From JAAYJR01 sp964611525 (GTDB taxonomy: Bacteria; Bacteroidota; Bacteroidia; Bacteroidales; Prolixibacteraceae): a DNA stretch of 22,313 bases. The position numbers and the translations under genes are program-made. Each line of letters opens with the position of its first letter. The first letter of the stretch is position 1. Shown here in pieces: positions 7,582 to 16,300 of this stretch. Where the stretch lies: contig CAZTAL010000017.1 in assembly GCA_964611525.1 (NCBI GenBank), positions 1-22,313 of the forward strand. Reading direction: 5' to 3'. Below the pieces are notes generated by a model, which searched no databases, was not told the origin of the DNA, and worked only from the letters and a program-made list of their open reading frames with translations.

Positions 7582-7943
7582 TCGAAAATAGCATTAGACC
7601 AGTGGCCCTGGGAAGGCGTAACTATATGTTTTGCGGGAATCATGAGTCGGCCGAAAATGCAGCAATTATGTACTCATTGTTTGGGTGCTGCAAAGCTTGC
7701 GAAGTCAATCCCAGGGAGTGGCTCACTGATGTGCTTTCAAGAATCCCGGCTTACAATAGTGATTACAGCAAAGATTTGGCAGAACTTTTACCTCATAATT
7801 GGAAAGCGTCCAGGAATCTTTTAAAAAATCCAACCATAGTACTAAAATATCCGGAATTTTGCGGAAAAATTAGAACTATTGCAGACTTTTCAATATCTGT
7901 CCTGAAAAATCCAAAACTTTCCAGATCCCTTTGGAAAATTTAG
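7582..7943 (+). pseudogene. tnpC: IS66 transposase tnpC, 3' part with catalytic Glu
   Basis: This segment continues the split tnpC from the ENSIRPVALGR motif (catalytic Glu codon at 7584-7586) to the stop at 7941-7943. The first about 37 bases equal the other tnpC remnant in the window (144-420), but after VALGR the protein switches to a different IS66 C-terminal type (RRNYMFCGNHESAENAA, CCKACEVNPREW, DLAELLPHNWK). A further tail of about 43 residues follows HNWK, where many relatives stop. The segment lacks its own start codon. The mismatch between front and tail suggests recombination between two IS66 elements near the VALGR codons. Confidence 0.85.
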
Positions 7944-7974
7944 AAATGTATCAAATTTTTGGTTCAAAGTTGGA

Positions 7975-7994
7975 TGTACCTGGCCGAATGCTTA
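7975..7994. repeat. Probable IS66 right terminal repeat (IRR)
   Basis: Read inward on the minus strand from 7994 this is GTAAGCATTCGGCCAGGTAC. It resembles the left-end sequence TAAACGTATCCGTCCGGG if one or two gaps are allowed, and begins with the GTAA common at IS66 ends. It lies 31 bases after the tnpC stop, where an IS66 right end is expected. The weak match to the left end is consistent with a chimeric element. Confidence 0.5.
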
Positions 7995-8107
7995 CATTCA
8001 AAAAAAGAACAAATATTGATTCTGCTTCGTCTGATGGCCTTAATACACTCGTGCTGTTGATGAACTAAAAAATAAAGCGTTTAAGTGGTGCCGAAGATTA
8101 GAATAAT
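7995..8107. other. Junction between the IS66 end and the BREX island
   Basis: This 113-base stretch lies between the IS66 right end and the stop codon of the last BREX-linked gene. A 19-codon open end on the plus strand (8052-8102, reading YTRAVDELKNKAFKWCRRLE then stop) looks protein-like and may be the tail of a gene destroyed by the IS66, but I cannot name it. No clear terminator is seen; AATAATTTAATTATT near 8102-8116 is a palindrome without a T-run. Confidence 0.3.
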
Positions 8108-8698
8108 TTAATTATTTGATTTAAACTGATGTATTATTTCACCTCTTTTCCTTTCCAGAGAATTTAAGAATCCAGACTTGACCTGTGTTAAAGTATAATG
8201 AGAGCCATATGAAAAGAAAAATGTTTCAAATGCATTACAAGCACCTGATCTTTGCATGGCAAAATAAAACGCTACCATGTTGGAGAATATATTATTCAAA
8301 GAATATCCAAACACAGGTTCAAACATCTGTATATCACCATAAAGACATTCGTTTGTTTCACAAAAACAATTGCACAATGACCAGTCTACAAGGTTTTTGG
8401 AACGTATATATAAGTCTTCAAGGATAATAGCTTCAAATAAAAACTCACTATTTTTCTCTTCTGTGGTTAATTTTGAAAGTCCAATCCTATTTACAAACTT
8501 TTGCCTTGTCTCAGCTATTTTTACAAGTTCATATGAAAAATATTTTTTTTGAAGCCACCTTAGCTTACTTTTATTATCAAGTGGTGTGAAATTCAGCTGT
8601 AATTCATCTTTTTCCTCAAATTGGTCATCATCACCGAGTACGCTAAAAGTTCCACCTCGTTTTAAAAATATTCTCTTCCTTGTTTTTGTGTCAACCAA
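8108..8698 (-). CDS. Uncharacterised 196-aa protein downstream of brxL
   Basis: I do not recognise the family. The protein is soluble-looking, with no signal peptide or clear membrane helix. It begins with a basic, strand-rich segment (RKRIFLKRGGTFSVLGDDDQ) and has a Cys-rich patch (LCNCFCETNECLYGD, about residues 106-120) that could bind a metal, followed by an aromatic region. No ATG start exists. The frame is open upstream to a TGA and reads IKNYEVKYSKGHLVD, so an original start may have been lost (an ATA stands at the likely ATG position). The given start is a TTG at 8698, preceded by AAAAGG four bases upstream. The gene lies 100 bases after brxL on the same strand, so it may be the last gene of the BREX transcript. 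A BREX accessory role is only a guess. Confidence 0.65.
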   Translation of the reverse strand: MVDTKTRKRIFLKRGGTFSVLGDDDQFEEKDELQLNFTPLDNKSKLRWLQKKYFSYELVKIAETRQKFVNRIGLSKLTTEEKNSEFLFEAIILEDLYIRSKNLVDWSLCNCFCETNECLYGDIQMFEPVFGYSLNNIFSNMVAFYFAMQRSGACNAFETFFFSYGSHYTLTQVKSGFLNSLERKRGEIIHQFKSNN

Positions 8699-8799
8699 GT
8701 GACCTTTTGAATATTTAACTTCATAATTTTTTATGGGGTTTGATTTTATAAGTCATACAAAAAACATATACTTTCTGGTTAAGTAGGATTTAATAAATA

Positions 8800-10833
8800 T
8801 TATTTTCTCAAATAAGTTACCTCAAACGCCTTACAAAGTCTCTCTTCCTGTATATTATTTGCCAGGTTGAAAGGGTTTTTGAAATCGTAAGGTTGAAAGA
8901 TGTCTAATCCCCGGTCTAAGCTGATTTTCCAGCCGGTATCTGTTTCGATGCTCCGGGCATGGAAGCCAATTGATTGGTCGAACTCATAATCAAATACGAT
9001 TCCTGAACCATCTATGCTTTCTTTTAACTGTTCCAACCTAAGTTCGGTTTCTTCTTTCTTGAAATCATCAAATTTAGTATAAAGCCGAACCTCAATATCA
9101 TCTCCTATTGGTCTGTATTTTAAAACCATCTGAAGAAATTCCATCAGGTTTTTTATCTGATAGAATTGACGAATGTAAGGATCCATGATAATAATGGATT
9201 TGGCTTCCTTTATGCAAAAACCAAACAGTTTATCGTAGCTGTAACCTTTTTCATTCTCTGCAACAACTATGTGCTTGCCTGACAAAATTTCTTCTTGTTC
9301 TTTTTCTTTATGCTGTTGTTCTGATGAATTTTTATAAGGACTTGTTGTATCAGGTTGCCTGAATTTTGATTTTACCAGTGACGGGTATTGTTTCTCTTCA
9401 AGAGTAAATATTGATGTCTTGTTTCCGTTATCGGCACCAGTATAGGAGAAATCTACCTCGTTAAAAGTTTCATCTATTATGACCAACTGTTGCTTTACTC
9501 TTCTGCGCAATTCGATTGCAAAATCAAGCAGTTTTTTTGCATCTTCTTTACTGCACTGCTGGTGCGGATAAATAATTTTACAAAGCCCTGAGAATGTCTT
9601 CAGTATAGAAGTTCTGTCCCTGGTGGTTATTTCATCTGATAGTTCAAAATACTCTGTACAGATGTTGGAATAATCATCTTTTCTTAAATCTTTTAAAATT
9701 TCAGCCAGATAATCTACAATAAAACCGTGATTGTCTGTGAATAAATCATTCCTCAATTTTTGTACTTCCCATCCGGGAAGATAACAATGAATACGGTCGA
9801 GAAAAGCTGAATCATGGTATGCTTTTGGCAATGCCTCAAAAAGATCAGAATGTTTCATCATGAAGGAAACAGAGTGCATTGTGTTCCCGATAAAAGAAAA
9901 AGATGCTGTTGCGCCATAAGGAGTAGTACCGCGTGAAAAAGATTTATTGGCCATGTAATTTTTCATGGTATCCACAAGGTTTTTATCAACACGCTTTGTT
10001 ATACCGGCAAACTCATCAAATGCGACGTTGTCCCAATATCCTACAAGACCTATCTGTCCGTTGCTGTTGTTTACAAATAGTTTTGCCTGAGTAACTTCAC
10101 CTCCCGAAATAAGCATTCCATGAGGTGAAAGTTCAGAATAAATATGGCTTTTACCAGTACCTTTGGGACCCAATTCAATAAGATTGTAATTGTTTTCGCA
10201 ATAAGGAACCATTCGTGTCAGCTGAATCAGTTTACTCCTGAAAGTAAACTCTTCAGGATTTAAACCAATGCTTTGCATCAGAAGGTCTATCCATTCATTT
10301 TTATCAAATTCAGCCCTGAGAGTGATAAATTCCTGTAAATCTATATGTGAAATCTGAATAGGTTTAAGCGATTCAATAATCCAAGGTGAATTGTAACTGT
10401 CATCATTTTTAATATATTCCATGTTTATTATACACCATACGCCAGAAGTTAGCAGCTTTTTGTGACGGGAGATTATCTCGTTACTAATTAATACTTTTTT
10501 TAACCCCAGATTGGTGAATTCTGCCTCGTATGTCCCCTTCTTGTCATTCAGCTTGGCAGAAACCTTGTCAATTATCCTGTGGCTTCCTTTGCTGACTATT
10601 TCATATTTTACGCTTTCGGCTTCATCCCTATGAACGAAATGTTTTTTAATAATTTCCTTTACCCGCTCTACTCCCTGACTGACGATTTCCTCATCAGATG
10701 AAGCACAATGCTGACCGAGTAAATATTCCAATACATAAGTGGGAACAACAGCATTCCCCTTAACTAATTTTGTCAGGTCTTTACGAACAACTTTACCTTC
10801 AAAATGCAGTAATATCTTTTCTTTTAACACCAT
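8800..10833 (-). CDS. brxL: BREX ATPase BrxL with a MIT_C-like C-terminus instead of Lon
   Basis: This 677-residue protein carries the typical BrxL N-terminus (GKVVRKDLTKLVKGNAVVPT) and an AAA+ core with Walker A GPKGTGKS (K228) and Walker B VAFDEFAG (D273, E274). BrxL normally forms a DNA-binding AAA+ ring needed for phage exclusion, and usually ends in a Lon-like domain. Here no Lon Ser/Lys protease motif is present. After a polar linker (about residues 490-530) the C-terminus has DPYIRQFYQIKNLMEFL (D551), LYTKFDD and GWKISLDRGLDIF (about 643). These closely resemble the phospholipase-D-fold C-terminal domain of MITD1 (MIT_C). No HxKxxxxD nuclease motif is seen, so a binding rather than a cutting role is likely. 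It starts 2 bases after pglZ. Confidence 0.9.
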   Translation of the reverse strand: MVLKEKILLHFEGKVVRKDLTKLVKGNAVVPTYVLEYLLGQHCASSDEEIVSQGVERVKEIIKKHFVHRDEAESVKYEIVSKGSHRIIDKVSAKLNDKKGTYEAEFTNLGLKKVLISNEIISRHKKLLTSGVWCIINMEYIKNDDSYNSPWIIESLKPIQISHIDLQEFITLRAEFDKNEWIDLLMQSIGLNPEEFTFRSKLIQLTRMVPYCENNYNLIELGPKGTGKSHIYSELSPHGMLISGGEVTQAKLFVNNSNGQIGLVGYWDNVAFDEFAGITKRVDKNLVDTMKNYMANKSFSRGTTPYGATASFSFIGNTMHSVSFMMKHSDLFEALPKAYHDSAFLDRIHCYLPGWEVQKLRNDLFTDNHGFIVDYLAEILKDLRKDDYSNICTEYFELSDEITTRDRTSILKTFSGLCKIIYPHQQCSKEDAKKLLDFAIELRRRVKQQLVIIDETFNEVDFSYTGADNGNKTSIFTLEEKQYPSLVKSKFRQPDTTSPYKNSSEQQHKEKEQEEILSGKHIVVAENEKGYSYDKLFGFCIKEAKSIIIMDPYIRQFYQIKNLMEFLQMVLKYRPIGDDIEVRLYTKFDDFKKEETELRLEQLKESIDGSGIVFDYEFDQSIGFHARSIETDTGWKISLDRGLDIFQPYDFKNPFNLANNIQEERLCKAFEVTYLRK

Positions 10834-10835
10834 AT

Positions 10836-13391
10836 CTAAAATTCATCTTTTTCGGTTAATGAACTTATCTTTAACATGTCCTTTAAGTCAAAGGGATTTA
10901 ATCTTGATTTATCTTTTTTGTCAAAGGCTTTCAAATAACAAAATCCTGCTTTTGACCCCAATGTATTCAAGGAAAGAATAATTTCAAAAACTCTTTCCTT
11001 GGGATTGGCAGATGTGGAATTGAAATGAATTTCAACTTCGTTTGAATAAAGCTCGCCGGTATCAGAATATAAACCAAACATCACTTCAGCACTCTTGAAT
11101 TCATTGGAAACCGGTTCATTCTGGAAAAGAGAAATTTTTATGCTGCCGGACGCAATTTTATCTGCCTGATCCAACCGCTTAAAAGTCACTGTTTGCAAAA
11201 GTTCTTTCTTTTGTTTATAAAATTTAATTACCGGAATGATCATCTCCTGAAGACTTGCACCGCCATGAACAAATTGCACCCCTATATTTCCCTGTTTCCT
11301 GTAACGGTTAATCGCACGTGGAATGGCAATTGTTAAATTAGTATCAACATTACCGGTGTTTTTCATTTCCATCTGGTAACCATCTACTTTTCCTTCAAAT
11401 TCATCGGAGATAACAAACCTGACATGTTCCTGCACATAACCTTTACCTTTAGGAACATATTCTCTGCTTGTTTCCGGCAAATCATTATAGTTAAAAAGAA
11501 ACCCATGATCAGCTGTAACAAGAACATGATAAACATTCCACCCATAAAGTTTTGAAATCAGCCTTTTTAAATCTTCAACAGCTTTTGAAGTTGCTTCAAA
11601 TGTCTCATGTTCTGTTCTTTTTTTATCTCCAATAGCATCCACCCAGTCATGGTAAATATATACTATCCGGTTATCTTTAAAATAATCTCTGCCTTCCTTC
11701 CGGTCAAACTTCATTACCTGGGAATAGTCAATCGCTGAGCTATCAGGTTCTGCCATTTTCAGAATAGTCTCCCTGTAAGTACTTACGGTTGGCTTTTCAT
11801 TTATTTTAAATATTAAATCCTGCTCTCCCTTTTCAACTGACATTGTCTGGTGAGGCAAAAGGTTGGACATGCCCAAATTTGTATATGATGGGATTGATGA
11901 AAGCACTGGTGTAATGGTCAAATTATTTTTGCTGTCAGCCAGTAAATCGTTGAACAACTCATAACCTAATTCATAACGGAAAGCATCAGATATAATAACA
12001 ACTATTTTATATTCAAAATCCTTTAAGTTTTTAGCATAGAATTCATGTTGTTTCTCAATTTTTAATTTCTTTAAATTGAACCCGGATTCATTAAGTACCT
12101 TTTGCCATTCAACATTCAGCAAAACTAAAAAGCGATCGTATTTTTGATTTAAGAATTTAAAAACCTCCATGGCCATATCTTCAAAATGGTAGAGATGGTC
12201 ACGAACACTTTCAAATGCCTGAACTGCCTTACGGTAGTTAAAATCTACTTTATATAATTCATTTGTATATTCCTTTATAAAATCTTCGGCTGAAGTGAAT
12301 TTAAATGAATGATATGCTTCAAGTGTAGCATACATCCCTGAAACATGATACAGAAATTTGATTTGTTTCAAATTATCTTCAGACAGGTTTGGTGATCGAA
12401 GCCATTTAATGCAAGCATCTTTGTTTTTCAATGGATTATTAGCAACTTCAGCATAAAGCTCACTAATTATGGTGCGCAATATTTCTTCCGGGTAATATCC
12501 GTATTTTTGGTCCGGGCCATACCATTTTAAAATGTTTAAACTGTTTATTTCATCTGCCAGTGAAGAAAATACAATCTCTATTTGTTCTTGTAAGGTAGGA
12601 TGTTCAGACCAGTCCTGAAAAAATGCCAGCAGCTTATTAACATTTGCAGCGTGTTCCAGTTTTAATTTTTTATACGTGTCGTCGCTGTCTGGTTTGCTAA
12701 TATATGCAGACAGGATATTGTATTTTATTTTGTTTGCGAATTCTTTTGCTGTATCCAGGGCTAACTCCTGTATGGTAGTTTCCAACAGCAGATTAAACCA
12801 TTTCAGCAGGGTTTCATCCAGTTCCAGTTCCTTTAATGTTGAATTTGTTTTTGCAAACATTTTCTCATCCATTGCAACAGAAAGCCATTTTGCCATACAA
12901 ATGTTTCGGTCGGTCACTGAATGAAAATCAAGAGTTAATGAAATTAGCCCAAGCTTTAAGCTGTCATCATTAAACTTTGAAGGCTCTAATATTCGTGCCA
13001 GCTTGCGCTGATTGGTTTTTAGTTTTAATTGCTTTAGATATTTTTTTACCATTGGTAAATGATGATCCTTTAACCGGTAATCAGCAATAAATTCTGAAGC
13101 ATCATCTGTGAGCAGTTCGTAATTTGCTTTCAGCAAGTCCAATAGGGGGTATCTCTTCAGATCATTACCTGTGGGCTTTGCAAAAGGGTGATATAAAAAA
13201 ACAAGTTCATTATTCCACTCAAATTCAAGTTTATATTTCAACTCAAAATAGTTTTGTTTAACCTCAACTACCTTAATGCCAGCAGATGTAATTTCAGGCA
13301 ACTCTGTCCAAAAGGTACCATCGGAATCGAAATAAAAAATAATCTTTTTATTTTCCTGCCTGTATATATTTTGAATTTTCTCTACAACCAT
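10836..13391 (-). CDS. pglZ: BREX-1 protein PglZ (alkaline phosphatase superfamily)
   Basis: This 851-residue protein belongs to the BREX type 1 PglZ family. The C-terminal half carries the metal-binding core of the alkaline phosphatase superfamily: VVIISDAFRYEL (D469), VTADHGFLFN (D628, H629) and QFVHGGASLQE (H709). The N-terminal 450 residues are helical and variable. PglZ is essential for BREX defence; nuclease/phosphodiesterase activity is described for some PglZ proteins, but the substrate in defence is not settled. It starts three bases after the pglX stop and ends two bases before brxL, consistent with one polycistronic message. The frame is intact and the length is normal. Confidence 0.93.
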   Translation of the reverse strand: MVVEKIQNIYRQENKKIIFYFDSDGTFWTELPEITSAGIKVVEVKQNYFELKYKLEFEWNNELVFLYHPFAKPTGNDLKRYPLLDLLKANYELLTDDASEFIADYRLKDHHLPMVKKYLKQLKLKTNQRKLARILEPSKFNDDSLKLGLISLTLDFHSVTDRNICMAKWLSVAMDEKMFAKTNSTLKELELDETLLKWFNLLLETTIQELALDTAKEFANKIKYNILSAYISKPDSDDTYKKLKLEHAANVNKLLAFFQDWSEHPTLQEQIEIVFSSLADEINSLNILKWYGPDQKYGYYPEEILRTIISELYAEVANNPLKNKDACIKWLRSPNLSEDNLKQIKFLYHVSGMYATLEAYHSFKFTSAEDFIKEYTNELYKVDFNYRKAVQAFESVRDHLYHFEDMAMEVFKFLNQKYDRFLVLLNVEWQKVLNESGFNLKKLKIEKQHEFYAKNLKDFEYKIVVIISDAFRYELGYELFNDLLADSKNNLTITPVLSSIPSYTNLGMSNLLPHQTMSVEKGEQDLIFKINEKPTVSTYRETILKMAEPDSSAIDYSQVMKFDRKEGRDYFKDNRIVYIYHDWVDAIGDKKRTEHETFEATSKAVEDLKRLISKLYGWNVYHVLVTADHGFLFNYNDLPETSREYVPKGKGYVQEHVRFVISDEFEGKVDGYQMEMKNTGNVDTNLTIAIPRAINRYRKQGNIGVQFVHGGASLQEMIIPVIKFYKQKKELLQTVTFKRLDQADKIASGSIKISLFQNEPVSNEFKSAEVMFGLYSDTGELYSNEVEIHFNSTSANPKERVFEIILSLNTLGSKAGFCYLKAFDKKDKSRLNPFDLKDMLKISSLTEKDEF

Positions 13392-13394
13392 ATT

Positions 13395-16300
13395 CTATAT
13401 ATTAGCAACTGCCCCTTCAAATTTTGCATAGTTAACACTTACACCATCATCCAAATCAAATTCAATTTGTTGATTTGCCAATTCTTTCAGAACTTCATTA
13501 TATTCTATACATTCTGTTTTCCAGTTTTCAAACATGTCAAGGCGCTTTTGTTCATTTCTGGATAAGCTGTCTTCATTCTCCCGCAACTTTTTAATCTCAC
13601 CCTGTATATATTCCTGGTGAGGGTGCAGGTAATTACGCTGAATACGCTGGACGCTATATTTGTCCATTCGGTGCATGTATGCCAAAACTTTAAAAGCAGC
13701 TTTGTTGGGTTTTTCCGGATTGGAGCTGAATAACCAATAAATAGGTTTCTTTTTATACATACCGGTGTGGTAATTCCAGAATCTTTCATTCAGCCAATTG
13801 TGTAAGTTCATTCCCAGACATTCATTTTGCAGGAAATTCAGGTTCTCAGTAAGGGTATCTTCTCCCCAAATGGCAAGTATTATTTTTTTAATCTGTAAAA
13901 GTGCATCATCGGGGAATGCACAATTTTCTCCCATGATTGGCAGAATGGCGTCTTCGTCGATTACAATTTTATGTCCATCGTAACTATAACTCGCCAGTTC
14001 GTCTTCCGATGGATTTGGATGCGCTATATTTAGACCAGTTTTGTCGAGTCGGTAACGGCCTAAAATAATGCCAATGCAATAGCTTAAAAACTGACTTATA
14101 ACTTCTGCCTTATCAATAGGTAGTTCAACAGCATCTTTACCCTTTTCTCTGAAAACAGGTTCAAGTCGTTCCAGTGCATTTCTATCGAGTTCTTCTTGAA
14201 GTATGGTTATATCCTTCAATGCCACTTCCGGGGTAAGCTCTTCCTGTAAACCGTAAATCTCAATAAAAATGCGGTTTAATTCTTCTTCGTTGGTGTGGAG
14301 TTGGAAAACGTCTTGCGTAACTTGTTCTTGCCAATGCTTGTAGGCCTGGCTTAAAGATGTACTTTCATTTAATAATGGAGATTTTTCAAAATCCCATGAA
14401 GTTTCTCGGGAATCCCAGTCTTTTTTTGAAAGAGTTATTTGTTTTTCACCCAATTCTGTAGAATAATTTGAAGTATTGGGTATAAATGGAATTCTTTTTA
14501 TCGAACCTTCTGAGTATCCTCTACCAGACCTTAAAAAATTGACGAAGTGCTGTCCAATCTTGCTATTTAATATTGTCAATAAATATTTGATTTCGAATTT
14601 ATCCTGATAAAATATACAAGAACCTGAACTTTCATATCCGTAACCTTCTTGAAAAAAACGAAATGACATATCTGAACTTGAAGCCGTTGACCAAGTTATA
14701 CCTTCTCTAAAAAAGTATTCAATATTTTGTGGTCTTGATTTTAATTTTCCTTTTTCATCATAATAATTTCTGATTTTTTCCCCATTTTTACCCCATTCGA
14801 GAAAAAAATAATTATTCCCATACCATTTTCGATATTCCCCACCTTTATTACATGGAATCCATTTTTCTCCTTTACCGATCGATCCTTTATAAAAATTTAT
14901 TTCCCACCAATATTTTATAAACAAATTATTGTTTCCTGTTTTAATTCCTTGTTTTACATTAAATTTTTGGCCAACAAGCAAATCATTATTGAAATGAATT
15001 AATGTCTTTTTAGATATCCAATAAGCTATTGGTTGATCTTTTATTTTAAGAAACTGATTTTGGCAAATATGAGCTATTAATCTTTTAGAATTAGGAAAAA
15101 TGATGGGTTCATGCGAAATACTATCAATATCTTCTTTATTTATTACATTAAAAAAAGAATTTTGATTTACCTTCATATTTTTAATGAAAATATATGAGCA
15201 CGTATCGAAGGCAATACCCATAACATGCCAACCAAAATGAAGTAAAGATTCAATATACAAAGTATTAATAATTTTTTTTCTTTGTATTTTCCATGCATCT
15301 TTAAACATCCATGTATCCATTGTCACAATGCCAATCCTTCCTTTCTTTAAACATGATTTTATCATCACATCTTGAAAAACACTATATAAATCCTCCTTAG
15401 AATCTGGAAATTTTTGATCAACATAATTTTTCAAATTATTGTTCATTCCTTTTTGTCCCATATATGGGGGATTCGCTATTACAGTCGTATATTGATTTGT
15501 CAATACTAATATTACATCTAAAAAAGGTCGTAAACGATTCCAAATACTGGTTTGTTCAATATCTAACTCAGATGTTTTATTTTTGTTTAGCCACAAAGTG
15601 TATCGTATTTTAATAATGTTTGAAGCTTCTTCACTTAAGCTTACCTTTAAGACAGAGCCAATATTTTTTCCCTGGTTTAGTATGGTTAAGACTCCTTTAA
15701 GTTCAGCTGTGTGTTGATGTCCTTCGTACCCTAAAAAATTTTGCAATTCTTCGGTTGTAAAAAAATTTGCTTCCGGGAAGCTGTATATGTGCGGGATAAT
15801 TCCTTTATTTAATACTTCTGCATCGTACTGTTCCGCTTTTAATAGCACAGCAAAACGTGCCAGTTGCATTGCACGGTCATCAATATCCAATCCATACAAA
15901 TTGTGTTTCAGGATACTTTCAACGGCCTGTCTGGCAGTATATCCCTGCTCCCGGTACATTTTAAAAAGTAAATCAAAACCGGTTACCAAAATGTGTCCGC
16001 TCCCGCAGGCAGGATCAATGAGTGTTAATTCTTTTATATCTGATATAATAGGCTTCTGATTGGAGTCGTTTTCATTCTCCACCAAATATTTCATTTCGCC
16101 TTTAAGGGTGGAACCGGGTTCATAATCCAGGTAAATTTTCCCAACCGTATTTTCCACCATGTATTTCACAATCCATTTGGGGGTAAAAATTTGTGTAGCA
16201 GCAGGAATATCTTCTGCCCGGGCTTTTTTGTTCTTTTTAAATCCGGCAAATATTTCATCTTTTTTATCAGAAATATAAAACTGGTACAACCAGCCAATTA

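Larger units (their letters stand above)
426..7994 (+). mobile_element. IS66-family element, split by a RIT element
   Basis: The element contains tnpA, tnpB and tnpC in the standard IS66 order, with a left terminal repeat at 426-442 and a probable, more diverged right repeat at 7975-7994. Its tnpC is interrupted by the 5.1-kb RIT element, so without that insert the IS would be about 2.5 kb, the normal IS66 size. No 8-bp target duplication of the IS66 type is visible at the outer borders. The tail of tnpC and the right repeat also match the left half poorly. The element may therefore be a recombinant of two IS66 copies rather than a clean insertion. It is inactive as it stands, because the TnpC catalytic Glu is separated from the rest of the protein. 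Confidence 0.75.

Noticed and set aside
8102..8116. Terminator of the BREX operon at AATAATTTAATTATT.
   Set aside because: The stem is entirely A/T, overlaps the stop codon region and is not followed by a T-run.
8800..9300. Phospholipase-D nuclease activity for the BrxL C-terminus.
   Set aside because: No HxKxxxxD motif is present; MITD1-type domains keep the fold without the catalytic residues.
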